From Clostridium sp. MB40-C1 (lineage in GTDB: Bacteria > Bacillota > Clostridia > Clostridiales > Clostridiaceae): a stretch of DNA of 64,000 nt. The DNA is taken from contig NZ_CP133189.1 in the NCBI RefSeq assembly GCF_030913655.1, forward strand, positions 2,232,001 through 2,296,000, given 5' to 3'. Positions within the stretch are counted from its first letter, which is position 1. Each line of letters begins with the position of its first letter. Below the pieces are notes generated by a model, which saw nothing but the letters and a program-made list of their open reading frames with translations, did not search any database and had not been told where the DNA came from. Position numbers and translations under genes: made by a program. This document shows positions 1 through 8,464 of this stretch, one piece after another.

Positions 1-215
1 ACCTCCATAACCTTTTTAGAAGACTCAATTGCTAAGGTTAATGCATTTTCCTCATTTAAATCACCGAAATACCTATATTCCCTCCCTAAATGTTCCATTA
101 ATTTTTCTACTTTTTCAGCTTCTTTGTCAAAGTGTTTAACAAAAAATGAATTATGCACTTTATTTTTGGGATGATATATTTCTATTCCTTTTAATCTTAC
201 GTTCCTATAAGTCAT
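1..215 (-). CDS. 3-oxoacyl-ACP synthase III-like protein (5' part only)
   Basis: The first 71 codons of a minus-strand gene that runs off the left edge. The start chosen is the second of two ATGs, at 215, because it lies 9 nt behind a strong AGGAGG at 225-230; the ATG at 221 would be only 3 nt away. The protein begins MTYRNVRLKGIEIYHPKN and continues through FVKHF, LGREYRYFGD and ALTLAIESSKKVME. This layout (short beta start, conserved IYHP, then a helix of ALxLAxxS type) resembles the N-terminus of FabH-like beta-ketoacyl-ACP synthase III or HMG-CoA-synthase-like thiolase-fold enzymes. The catalytic cysteine would lie outside the window, so the family call is from the N-terminus alone. Confidence 0.55.
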   Translation of the reverse strand, partial: MTYRNVRLKGIEIYHPKNKVHNSFFVKHFDKEAEKVEKLMEHLGREYRYFGDLNEENALTLAIESSKKVME

Positions 216-713
216 ATACATATTCCTCCTCGTCTAGTCAAATTATGATATAAAACAATTATCGTCTAATAAGACTAAATTTTAACACAAAAATTAATTT
301 TATTATAAAAAATATTATATTTTAAGTTTTTAACTCATTAATATTTAAAAAAAGCTCTAAATTTAGAATTAAAATTTTATAAACTCCCTTATTTTTGTTA
401 TAAATTATATGCAAACCTAATGAAGTCTTTTAAACAAACATTTGAAAAGTTCTTTAATGTATTTTTACAATTTATTCATACAAAATATAATAATTTTATA
501 TATTTTAAACATGTACCTATTTATTTTTGATTAAATATATGCTTTATTTAAATATTTCACATCATAAGTTATCTTAAATAATCATTAACTTCAATTTGTT
601 CATTAACCCTTAAAAGGTTAGTTTTTTCTCTCAAATTAATTATATTTTCTAAGAAAAGAAGATTGTTAAATGCTTATGTAACTTAACATGTGAAACATAT
701 AGGGAGGTAATAT
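216..713. other. divergent intergenic region, no gene seen
   Basis: About 500 bp of very AT-rich DNA between two divergently transcribed genes. It should contain the promoters of both. I see no reading frame with a start and Shine-Dalgarno site, no RNA gene and no convincing hairpin. Confidence 0.6.
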
Positions 714-1628
714 ATGATATGTGATGCTGTATTTGAAGGTGGAGGAATGAGAGGAGTAGGTTTGATTGGAGCACTAAGTTACTTTGAAAAGAAAGGATAT
801 AAGTGGCGAAAAGTAGGTGGAACCTCTGCTGGTGCTATAATTGCTGCTCTTTTAGCATCTGATTATACTGCAAAAGAAATAGAGAAGATAATGGTTGAAA
901 CTAATTTTCTTAAATTTTTAGACAAGGATAGAATGCAAAAAATCCCTTTACTAGGAAAACCTTTGGGAGTCTTTGCAGAGAAAGGAATTTACTCAGGAAA
1001 CTATTTTGAAAAATGGATGGAAGAGTTACTGAACAAAAAAGGAGTTTCTAAATTTAAGGATATTTGTAAAAATGGAGAATGTAAACTCAAAGTAATTGCT
1101 TCAGATATTACAAGAAAAAAGATGTTAATTCTTCCAGATAGTCTTTCTGATTATGGAATAAATCCAATGAATTTTAAAATTTCTAAAGCTATAAGAATGA
1201 GTATGAGTATACCCTTTTACTTCAAACCTGTAAAATTTAAATATCATGGTGGAATTAGTTATGTTGTAGACGGTGGAATATGTTGGAACTATCCTATATC
1301 TATATTTGACTCTAATGATAAATGTGAAATACCAACCATTGGTTTTAAATTTAAAACTTCAAATTTAAGTTATACTTCTGAAGGAAAAACAGACCCAATG
1401 TCTTTTTTATTCGACATCGCAGATACAATGACTTGTAGAACAAATGGAAGATATTTAAGTAAAAAAGATACTGCTAGAACAGTTTTTGTGCCCGCTTTTA
1501 ATGTAGATGTAACAGAATTTAATCTTTCAAAACAGAAAAGTTTAATGCTTTTTAAGTCTGGATACAGAGCTGCAAAAGAATTTTTAGCTAAATGGAATTT
1601 TGAAGAGTATACAGAAGAATCTAATTAA
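714..1628 (+). CDS. patatin-like phospholipase
   Basis: A 304-aa cytoplasmic serine lipase of the patatin family, which hydrolyses acyl esters of (phospho)lipids with a Ser-Asp dyad. The oxyanion-hole motif GGGMRG is at residues 9-14, the nucleophile motif GTSAG at 36-40 (Ser38), and the dyad aspartate in DGG at 186-188. No signal peptide is visible, so it probably acts on cytosolic or inner-leaflet lipids. The ATG follows GGGAGG at a normal distance. The gene is monocistronic: an empty upstream region precedes it and a long terminator-like inverted repeat follows at 1772-1819. Substrate cannot be read from sequence. Length is typical of small bacterial patatins. Confidence 0.85.
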   Translation: MICDAVFEGGGMRGVGLIGALSYFEKKGYKWRKVGGTSAGAIIAALLASDYTAKEIEKIMVETNFLKFLDKDRMQKIPLLGKPLGVFAEKGIYSGNYFEKWMEELLNKKGVSKFKDICKNGECKLKVIASDITRKKMLILPDSLSDYGINPMNFKISKAIRMSMSIPFYFKPVKFKYHGGISYVVDGGICWNYPISIFDSNDKCEIPTIGFKFKTSNLSYTSEGKTDPMSFLFDIADTMTCRTNGRYLSKKDTARTVFVPAFNVDVTEFNLSKQKSLMLFKSGYRAAKEFLAKWNFEEYTEESN

Positions 1629-1771
1629 CGTTATATTTCGCATATAGGTAACCCATAACTTAGTACAATGTTACGACATAATGAATAACGGCAGAGGAAT
1701 AGTTTTTCTAAATATATGTAGTTATACATTAAACCTTCAGTACGCAAAGAAGTACTAAAGACGTAGCCTTC

Positions 1772-1819
1772 TAAAAGTGCGTAATTGTCGGAGTCCATTC
1801 CGACAATTACGCACTTTTA
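1772..1819. terminator. 20-bp perfect stem between convergent genes
   Basis: Arms 1772-1791 and 1800-1819 pair over 20 bp with an 8-nt loop; the ends are A-rich on one side and T-rich on the other. It lies between the patatin gene (+) and the DUF3800 gene (-) and probably terminates both. Confidence 0.75.
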
Positions 1820-1821
1820 TT

Positions 1822-3012
1822 CTAAAGCATAGCCTTATCATAAAATTCCTTTAAATACTTATATTCTTGAAAGTTTAAAACATCGAATTCATTATCTGTT
1901 GCACTTAATACCCTATTTCTACATATCCTAAGTCTTTCTAACATAGGTTTAATCATAGAGCTTGTTTGATTGACAAAAGCTAATATTTCTTTTTCTTTAA
2001 TAGGTATCTTATAGCCATTTTGACTACTAGAAATTATTATTCCTGCATCTCTTAGCTTAGCTATTATTTTCGTCTTAAAGTATTGTGGATTATACTCTCT
2101 TCCAGTTATTTCACATAAATTATTTATAATATCTCTCGAAGAAACATACTCATTTGATTTTTGAGAAATTAACATACTCAATAAATATTTTAGTACATAA
2201 ACTTGTTCTTGTTTCTCAATGTGGTTACTATTTTTATTATTTTTAATAAATTTAATAGATAATTTTATACTATTGTATGCTATGTTTTCATCATAATCAT
2301 CAGTTTTGTATTGTTCTAATTTTTTAATATAATCTTCTAATTCTTGAGGCCATATTACCGTAGGCAAAAGCTTATCCTGTAATATGTTCATATAATCATT
2401 TAATTCATATGAATTAAACCCTTCTTCATATCCAGCACCAATTATTTCACAAATGAATTCAGATAATTGCACTAGATTTTCAGACTTATTATTACTAAAC
2501 CCAAACTCATATTCACCTAATAAATTTGGTATATGGTTTTTTAAAATGTAATTTTTAAATTCTTCTATGAACTCTTTATTTTCATCTTCCTTAGCTATTA
2601 TTTGTAACTTAGGAAAATAATTATGTATCTCATTATAGAGTAATCCATTAAGAAATTTTAAAAATGATTTTTTATGCTTTAATCCACTGCTCTCAAATAT
2701 CTTTCTTTTATCAACAATAACTGAAAAAACTTTAAACTCTAAATCTTTAATTTTATTAAGCATCATAACTCTATTGGGGTAACTATTTAGACTTTTTACA
2801 AGCTTTGTTTCTCCATCTTTTAAAAATTCCTTACTGATTTTACTCATCTCATTTTCCAAGTAATCTAGATTATTTTCATCTACTAACAAAGCTGTTATTA
2901 TAAAGTAATAAGATGTATCTTTTTTATCAACGTCCAACTCATAATTTCCTCTTTCATCTATGAAACCATACATTCTTTTACTGCTATCTATAAACGAAGT
3001 AATATTACTCAC
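1822..3012 (-). CDS. DUF3800 domain-containing protein
   Basis: A 396-aa protein whose N-terminal third matches the DUF3800 pattern: MYGFIDERGNYEL (the F-I/A-D-E-S/R-G signature at about residues 14-26), then YYFIITALLVDENN and a lysine-rich region. DUF3800 is a predicted RNase H-like fold of unknown function, often found in mobile or defence contexts; this is family knowledge, not seen here. The C-terminal part (residues about 230-396) is helical and unassigned. The start is GTG at 3012 behind AGGGGGAA. It is convergent with the patatin gene, and just upstream lies a broken gene remnant (3099-3300), so the locus looks accessory. Confidence 0.65.
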   Translation of the reverse strand: MSNITSFIDSSKRMYGFIDERGNYELDVDKKDTSYYFIITALLVDENNLDYLENEMSKISKEFLKDGETKLVKSLNSYPNRVMMLNKIKDLEFKVFSVIVDKRKIFESSGLKHKKSFLKFLNGLLYNEIHNYFPKLQIIAKEDENKEFIEEFKNYILKNHIPNLLGEYEFGFSNNKSENLVQLSEFICEIIGAGYEEGFNSYELNDYMNILQDKLLPTVIWPQELEDYIKKLEQYKTDDYDENIAYNSIKLSIKFIKNNKNSNHIEKQEQVYVLKYLLSMLISQKSNEYVSSRDIINNLCEITGREYNPQYFKTKIIAKLRDAGIIISSSQNGYKIPIKEKEILAFVNQTSSMIKPMLERLRICRNRVLSATDNEFDVLNFQEYKYLKEFYDKAML

Positions 3013-3098
3013 AACTTCTTCCCCCTCATTACAATATATTGGGTTTATTTTATTATACCATATTTTTCTATTTATTTTAAAATATTGATTTATTATAT

Positions 3099-3300
3099 TT
3101 AAATTCTCTCTAAACAGTTATTGTAAAGAAATTGAATAATATTATCTGATTTTCTAGTATTATAAAATTCTATCATTAGCTTGTTAAACTCTGATCTATC
3201 CTTTACTTTTACATTAAAAAATCCTTATCCGTAGCTTAATAATACTATTGAATAAATCTTTACCTATGTTTACATTATCTTCAATAACTTTACTAAAAAC
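3099..3300 (-). pseudogene. decayed gene fragment, possibly Fic-like C-terminus
   Basis: Two adjoining minus-strand reading frames in different phases, with no start codon or Shine-Dalgarno site. The upstream piece reads VFSKVIEDNVNIGKDLF and so on until about 3213. The downstream piece reads DRSEFNKLMIEFYNTRKS followed by IIQFLYNNCLERI and a stop at 3099. The composition is protein-like, and the second piece looks loosely like the C-terminal helices of Fic-family proteins. I cannot confirm the family. One frameshift and a missing 5' end would explain what is seen. Confidence 0.35.
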
Positions 3301-3309
3301 ATATTAAAA

Positions 3310-3351
3310 AACACCTTACTTTAAGATTCTCCTCTATAATAGTAAGGTGTT
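3310..3351 (-). terminator. msrA terminator
   Basis: Arms 3310-3320 and 3341-3351 form an 11-bp stem (AACACCTTACT). Read on the minus strand it is followed by a T run, 22 nt beyond the msrA stop. Confidence 0.8.
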
Positions 3352-3372
3352 AATGTTCAATTTGTATCAGAA

Positions 3373-3846
3373 TTAATCTAAATGTATATGACAATATCCT
3401 TCTGTATTTTTCTTTAAATATTTTTGATGGTATTCTTCAGCCTCATAAAAACATTTTAGAGGCTCTATTTCAGTAACCATATGCTTTTTATAGTTTTTCT
3501 GTTCTTGATTCTTACTGTCTATGATTACATTTAAATCTTCCTCTTCTAAATAAAATATACCTGTTCTATATTGACTTCCCATATCGTTACCCTGTTTATT
3601 TACTGATGTTGGGTCTATTATACTCCAAAACTTATTTAACAATTCTTTTAAAGACATAATGCTTTCATCATACTTTATGTAACAAGCTTCTGCGTGGCCT
3701 GTAGTTCCAGTGCACACCTCTTCATATCTAGGATTTTCTTTTATTCCATTTGCATAGCCAACTTTTGTTTCCAATACTCCCTGATTTCTTGACATATATT
3801 CTTCTACGCCCCAAAAACATCCTCCAGCTAAAACTATTTCCTTCAT
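3373..3846 (-). CDS. msrA: peptide-methionine (S)-S-oxide reductase
   Basis: A 157-aa stand-alone MsrA, which reduces the S epimer of methionine sulfoxide in proteins. The active-site motif [10 protein letters not shown] places the catalytic cysteine at residue 10. The conserved TGHAEA and the YHQKYL segment are also present. There is no fused MsrB domain, and no msrB neighbour is seen. The ATG at 3846 follows a GGGGG-rich Shine-Dalgarno site. The gene is monocistronic with its own terminator. Full length for the short clostridial MsrA form. Confidence 0.95.
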   Translation of the reverse strand: MKEIVLAGGCFWGVEEYMSRNQGVLETKVGYANGIKENPRYEEVCTGTTGHAEACYIKYDESIMSLKELLNKFWSIIDPTSVNKQGNDMGSQYRTGIFYLEEEDLNVIIDSKNQEQKNYKKHMVTEIEPLKCFYEAEEYHQKYLKKNTEGYCHIHLD

Positions 3847-4160
3847 AATACTACCCCCTATTTTTTATAGTTTAATAGATTTTCCTAAAGTTATCAAACT
3901 AATTGCTTGTTTTGTATAAATTTCCATTTACATGATTTAATTATACTATAGTTGTTTCCATATTTTAATATTTATATTAATAAAATTCATGTCTATTAAA
4001 ACTTCCATTACTATTAGTGTAGAACAAAGATTTCTTTTCCATTTATATATCTAAAGATTTTAATTCTATAAATATAGTATTTGATGATTCAAATAAAGAT
4101 TACAGTGGTTATACAATCTCTGCTACTAGTAGCAAATAAGCTCTTACTTATTTTATTCTA

Positions 4161-4210
4161 TTAAGAAAATTGTATAATTAAAAACTTCAAATGTGTAATG
4201 CAATTTTCTC
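4161..4210. repeat. imperfect hairpin, family shared with 26353-26416
   Basis: A stem built on AGAAAATTG and its complement, with a variable AT-rich loop. The same arm sequences (AGAAAATTG, TATAATTAAAA) recur in a longer hairpin at 26353-26416 behind the PTS operon. This looks like a small dispersed palindromic repeat. Function unknown. Confidence 0.4.
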
Positions 4211-4230
4211 TATTTTGGATTTTCACCATT

Positions 4231-4275
4231 AAATTACCCCATAATTCATTTTTCCTATGAGTTATGGGGTAATTT
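4231..4275. terminator. orphan 19-bp hairpin
   Basis: Arms 4231-4249 and 4257-4275 pair over 19 positions (one G-U), loop 7 nt, with T-rich flank on the plus side. No intact gene precedes it. A start-less 35-codon plus-strand frame ending at about 4138 (VFDDSNKDYSGYTISATSS) may be the remnant of the gene it served. Confidence 0.55.
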
Positions 4276-4352
4276 AATTTCATTATATATTAAGCATTAT
4301 AGTCTTAGTATATATGTTGTATTAATTTTCCCCTTACCTACACCTCAATTTA

Positions 4353-4523
4353 TTAATAAATTAGTACTTGGTAGTTACATTTACAATTTAATTGTACTCT
4401 TGTTACAATTATGAGCATAATTTGTTGTAGTGGAATCGAATCACAGGCCTGCTCCAGACGCTCCATAAGTTCAACTTTCCCTGTTGACGAGTTGTACTCA
4501 CCTTCATTAATTAAATTTACCAT
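4353..4523 (-). pseudogene. GC-enriched 56-codon reading frame, probable gene fragment
   Basis: An ATG-initiated frame of 56 codons, starting MVNLINEGEYNSSTGKVELM and running through ERLEQACDSIPLQQIMLIIV. There is no good Shine-Dalgarno site before it. The middle (about 4430-4510) is markedly richer in G and C than its surroundings, suggesting it came from elsewhere. It could be a remnant of a larger gene such as a recombinase or transposase, but I recognise no motif. Confidence 0.3.
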
Positions 4524-4623
4524 CTTAATTAATTATAATAATTCTATTGTCCAGTTTTTAGCTTGGATATATATTATTTTAAAATTATAAAGTTCTCATA
4601 TATAGTACTTATACAATATATGA

Positions 4624-4837
4624 GCTACACTATTACCTTTATAAATATTAATTATGCTATTTTTATTTACTATTTTATATATAAATGATATAATAGCTAT
4701 ACTAATCACTTGTATATGTAATATATATATGTACATATATATTATATATGCTACATTATTAACTTGTTAAATATTTAACTGTGCTACTCTTATTTACTAT
4801 TTTATATATAAGTGATACAATAACTGTACTCATTACT
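4624..4837 (+). repeat. directly repeated promoter region
   Basis: Two direct copies of about 87 bp (4624-4710 and 4750-4837, offset 126 bp, roughly 80% alike by eye). Each contains a -10-like TATAAT or TACAAT preceded by a conserved run, ATTTACTATTTTATATATAA. They are separated by a stretch of alternating AT/TA palindrome. They sit upstream of the M20 operon and probably give it tandem promoters. Confidence 0.55.
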
Positions 4838-4866
4838 AATATTTATCATAAAAAGGGGCGATTAAA

Positions 4867-6174
4867 ATGACCAATGAAGAATTAAAAAAACTAGTCTGCA
4901 AAACTATTGATGACAATGCAGAAAAACTTATAACCTTAGCTAAAAAAATTGATTCATCTCCAGAGCTTGGTTTTAAGGAGAACAAAACTTCAGAAATTAT
5001 AGCAAATTTTTTTGAAGAACTGAATCTTCCTTATAAAAAAAATTTAGCTATAACAGGTGTGAAAGCAAAATTAAAGGACTCCTCAGAAGGACCTAATGTA
5101 GCTATTCTTGGTGAATTAGATGCCGTTCTTTGTCCAACTAGTTCTAAAGCAGATCCTTTAACAGGAGCAGCTCATGCATGCGGTCACAATTTACAACTTA
5201 CAGCAATGATGGGCGCAGCTTTAGGATTAAAATTATCTAATGTTTCAGACAAACTTCATGGTAATGTAACGTTTATGGGGGTTCCAGCTGAAGAATTTAT
5301 AGAAATTGAATATAGAGAAAAACTTCATAAAGAAGGTAAAATTCATTTCTTTGGTGGAAAACAAGAACTTATATATCTTGGTGAATTTGATGATGTAGAC
5401 ATCTCTATGATGATGCATTCTGACAAAAACACACCTGAAACTAAAGTATCCGTTGGAGATACAAGCAATGGCTTTATGGCTAAAACTATTCAGTATATTG
5501 GTAAAACTGCTCATGCAGCTGAAGCACCTCATGAGGGTGTTAATGCTTTAAATGCAGCAATGATAGGTCTTATGGGAATAAATGCTCTTAGAGAAACTTT
5601 CATTGATGAAGATCACGTAAGAGTTCACCCTATTATAACCAAAGGTGGAGATACAGTTAATAGCGTTCCTTGTGATGTTAGACTTGAAACTTATGTTAGA
5701 GCTAAAAGCATGAAATCAATAGAAAACACTCATGTTAAAGTAGACAATGCTTTAAAAGCCGGTGGTTACGCTGTAGGAGCTGAAACTATTGTAAAAACAA
5801 TTCCAGGTTATTTACCTTTGAACTGTTCTAAAGACTTAAATAGCTTGTTTGTAGATAATGCTTTAAGCATATTACCCAAAGAACAAGTAGTAAATGCTGG
5901 GCATTTTGGTGCTTCAACAGATATGGGAGATTTATCTCATATAATACCTACAATACATCCTTTTATTGGTGGAGTTGATGGTGCTCTTCATACAGAATAT
6001 TTTCACGCAGTAAACTATTCTTCAGCTGCTTTATTACCTGCTAAATTATTCGCTATGACTGTAATAGACTTATTGAGTAATGAAGCTGAAAAAGCTAAAG
6101 AAGTAAAAGCAAATTTCAAACCTTTATTAACTAAAGAAGAATATGTAGCTATGATGGAAAATTATTTTAGCTAA
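4867..6174 (+). CDS. M20 family amidohydrolase / metallopeptidase
   Basis: A 435-aa zinc-dependent amidohydrolase of the M20 family (AbgB/aminoacylase-like). Visible motifs are GELDAV at 82-87 and the metal-binding HACGHN at 103-108, followed by a long helix and a glutamate-rich VPAEE that matches the general base position. It hydrolyses an amide bond of an acyl-amino acid or peptide; the exact substrate is not readable. It heads an operon with two membrane proteins (6215-7018, 7018-7464) that look like a dedicated importer, so enzyme and transporter probably handle the same conjugate. ATG follows AAAGGGGCG. Two tandem promoter-like copies lie upstream. Confidence 0.85.
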   Translation: MTNEELKKLVCKTIDDNAEKLITLAKKIDSSPELGFKENKTSEIIANFFEELNLPYKKNLAITGVKAKLKDSSEGPNVAILGELDAVLCPTSSKADPLTGAAHACGHNLQLTAMMGAALGLKLSNVSDKLHGNVTFMGVPAEEFIEIEYREKLHKEGKIHFFGGKQELIYLGEFDDVDISMMMHSDKNTPETKVSVGDTSNGFMAKTIQYIGKTAHAAEAPHEGVNALNAAMIGLMGINALRETFIDEDHVRVHPIITKGGDTVNSVPCDVRLETYVRAKSMKSIENTHVKVDNALKAGGYAVGAETIVKTIPGYLPLNCSKDLNSLFVDNALSILPKEQVVNAGHFGASTDMGDLSHIIPTIHPFIGGVDGALHTEYFHAVNYSSAALLPAKLFAMTVIDLLSNEAEKAKEVKANFKPLLTKEEYVAMMENYFS

Positions 6175-6214
6175 TTTATTCATATTATTATACAAAAGAA
6201 ACGGGGGCAAACAA

Positions 6215-7018
6215 ATGAAAAATTGGAAACTTCATGGGATAGTTCTTATCCTTGTAATTATCTCAGAACTTATTGGGGCATTTAACTTTAAATGTGGTCC
6301 TGGAACTATCGTTTTATTACCTATGCTTTATGCTTTAGTAATAGGTATATTCTTAACACCTAAATTTTTAAAAGTAGCAAATGAAAAAGATATGTCTGAT
6401 GCTGGAAGCTTAATAACTGTAACCCTAATGTTACTTATGGCTCGCTATGGAACTTTAATAGGTCCAAGTTTACCTCAAATAATAAAAGCTGGTCCTGCAC
6501 TTATTCTTCAAGAATTCGGAAATATAGGTACTGTTTTTCTTGGAATACCTTTAGCTGTATTGCTTGGTCTAAAGAGAGAATCCATTGGAGCTGCTCACTC
6601 TATAGCTCGTGAACCAAACGTGGCTCTTATAAGTGATGTTTATGGTATGGAAGGTCCTGAGGGCCAAGGTGTTATGGGAGTATATATTTGCGGTACGGTT
6701 TTTGGAACTTTATTTTTCGGCGTAATTGCAAGTTTTTTTGCTGCATACTCACCATTACATCCATATTCTTTAGCTATGGCTTCTGGAGTTGGAAGTGCTA
6801 GTATGATGACTGCATCAGTAGGTTCTCTAAGTTCTATGTATCCTCAGATGAAAGATACTTTAGCTGCTTTTGGTGCTGCAAGTAATATGCTGTCTGGTCT
6901 TGATGGACTATATATGTCTTTATGGTTATCCCTACCAATTTCAGAATGGCTATATAAAAAATCTTATAAACTCAAATATGGAACTTTACCTGAAGCAGAA
7001 TTAAAGGAGGATAACTAA
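6215..7018 (+). CDS. DUF3100 integral membrane protein (transporter subunit)
   Basis: A 267-aa hydrophobic protein with about eight predicted membrane spans, carrying the DUF3100 pattern (first span, GPGTIVLLPMLYALVIG, then ARYGTLIGPSLPQI and ASGVGSASMMTASVGSLS). DUF3100 proteins are often encoded beside M20 hydrolases, and a role in uptake of an amidated substrate is inferred from that. Begins 41 nt after the M20 gene with a GGGGG Shine-Dalgarno site and overlaps the next gene by one base (TAATG), so the three genes should be co-translated. Confidence 0.75.
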   Translation: MKNWKLHGIVLILVIISELIGAFNFKCGPGTIVLLPMLYALVIGIFLTPKFLKVANEKDMSDAGSLITVTLMLLMARYGTLIGPSLPQIIKAGPALILQEFGNIGTVFLGIPLAVLLGLKRESIGAAHSIAREPNVALISDVYGMEGPEGQGVMGVYICGTVFGTLFFGVIASFFAAYSPLHPYSLAMASGVGSASMMTASVGSLSSMYPQMKDTLAAFGAASNMLSGLDGLYMSLWLSLPISEWLYKKSYKLKYGTLPEAELKEDN

Positions 7019-7464
7019 TGAAGACAAAAGATACTTTATTGATAATGGTGATAGTCGGTATTTTGTCCCTAGTAGGTAACCTGATTGGTTATAAAAATGG
7101 AATTATGGAGTCTGTTCCTGGAATGATAATACTTGTTGGTATCTGCGTTTGTGGCGTACTTTTAACTAAATTTATTCCTGTTAAGATTCCAAGTGTAGCA
7201 TATATAGTTTTAATTGGTTCACTTTTAACATTCCCTGGTTTTCCTTTTGCAGCAGCTGTTTCAGCTTATGTAAAAAAGGTTAGCTTTTTATCTTTAACAA
7301 CTCCAATACTTGCTTATTCAGGTATTTCAATCGGAAAAGATTTAGATTCTTTTGCAAAAATCGGTTGGAAACTAGTAGTATTATCTTGTTTTGTATTCAT
7401 AGGTACTTATTTATCATCCGCTATTATTGCTCAATTACTTTTAAAAGCTATGGGACAAATTTAA
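7018..7464 (+). CDS. small membrane protein, partner of DUF3100 protein
   Basis: A 148-aa protein with four to five hydrophobic spans. The start codon overlaps the stop of the DUF3100 gene (TAATG), with GGAGG just before. Translational coupling and gene order argue that it forms a two-component permease with its neighbour. The segment YSGISIGKDLDSF resembles loops in LrgB/2-hydroxycarboxylate-type carriers, but I do not assign it. It is followed by a strong terminator at 7532-7569. Confidence 0.6.
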   Translation: MKTKDTLLIMVIVGILSLVGNLIGYKNGIMESVPGMIILVGICVCGVLLTKFIPVKIPSVAYIVLIGSLLTFPGFPFAAAVSAYVKKVSFLSLTTPILAYSGISIGKDLDSFAKIGWKLVVLSCFVFIGTYLSSAIIAQLLLKAMGQI

Positions 7465-7531
7465 TAACTTTAAATTATTTTAACATATTGAACATAAATT
7501 TATATTTTATTTATGTTACTACTATACTATA

Positions 7532-7569
7532 AAAAACTCAGCAGTACTTGATTACACTGCTGAGTTTTT
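7532..7569. terminator. terminator of the M20/DUF3100 operon
   Basis: Arms 7532-7545 and 7556-7569, a 14-bp perfect stem (AACTCAGCAGT core), A-run before and T-run after, so it can serve the plus operon and, on the other strand, the DUF2284 gene. Confidence 0.85.
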
Positions 7570-7621
7570 CACTAAACTAAAGTAAGGGTACAGTTAACAA
7601 TTTTTAATACAAAAAAACAAT

Positions 7622-8176
7622 TCACCACAGTATCATTCCAACATATGCTATAGAGTTATTCGAATAATTGTATTTTAAATCACAAGAATCTAAAAGTTGT
7701 CCTAAATCAATTCCATATGCTTCAGCAGATGATACTGCTTTCTCTGGATGTCTACACTTTTTCCCATCTAAATACGCACACTTTGTACATATTTTGCACG
7801 GTCCTGCTCCCATAGGTAAAATATGTTGTAGTTTATACTTTTCTTTTATAAATCCTACTACTTTTTTCAAAAAATCGTTATGTAGATCTCTTCCTTTAAT
7901 CATACCTTTTTTGTCATACTTCCCGTTTATTATCTCAACAGTTTGAAATACAATTCCATTTTCAAATTTAATAACTTCTTTTTTTAATTCTTGAATATTT
8001 CCTATAGCTGGTGGACACATCCAATTTGTATCATAAGAGCAACATAAGTTTTCTTTGCAATATTCTCTAATTTCATCTGAAAATTTAAGTTTTGATGGCT
8101 CAAATTCTTCTGCATATGCCGCCCCAAAACTTATTATATGTGCAATTATATCTTGATTTATACCTTCATTATACAT
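7622..8176 (-). CDS. DUF2284 cysteine-rich metal-binding protein
   Basis: A 184-aa cytoplasmic protein with the DUF2284 cysteine pattern: CKENLCCSYDTNWMCPP near residues 40-56, then PMGAGPCKICTKCAYLDGK with KCRHPE, and SAEAYGIDL. The cysteines suggest an iron-sulfur or zinc site; the family is described only as predicted metal-binding. Upstream lies a terminator belonging to the preceding gene, so it is probably transcribed alone. Function not known. Confidence 0.8.
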   Translation of the reverse strand: MYNEGINQDIIAHIISFGAAYAEEFEPSKLKFSDEIREYCKENLCCSYDTNWMCPPAIGNIQELKKEVIKFENGIVFQTVEIINGKYDKKGMIKGRDLHNDFLKKVVGFIKEKYKLQHILPMGAGPCKICTKCAYLDGKKCRHPEKAVSSAEAYGIDLGQLLDSCDLKYNYSNNSIAYVGMILW

Positions 8177-8294
8177 ATTAAAAATATCCCCTTTTTTATA
8201 AATCTTTTTAAATATTACTTAGTTTGACCTATAATTTATATTTTTCTTTAAAAATAAACCTAAATAAATGTTAGCTATAAAACATACCTAAATA

Positions 8295-8321
8295 AAAAGC
8301 CCTAGTATACCTAGAGCTTTT
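8295..8321 (-). terminator. terminator of the lysozyme-like gene
   Basis: Arms 8295-8305 and 8311-8321 (AAAAGCCCTAG type, one mismatch, 5-nt loop), followed by T's on the minus strand, about 145 nt after the stop at 8465. Confidence 0.65.
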
Positions 8322-8464
8322 CTATCCCAATCATAAATATATTATAAAAATTTTTTAAAACCTAGCATGATTGTATTTATAATAAAATAATCTCATAAAA
8401 GTTTATCGATTATTTATTTATAATTACTAATTGTCAATTTTGTATACAAAAAAATCAATTTATT

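Noticed and set aside
4430-4520. tRNA-like or tmRNA-like fragment (GATTCGATTCC on the minus strand)
   Set aside because: The T-arm does not form a 5-bp stem, no acceptor or anticodon arm is found, and the stretch is an open reading frame instead.
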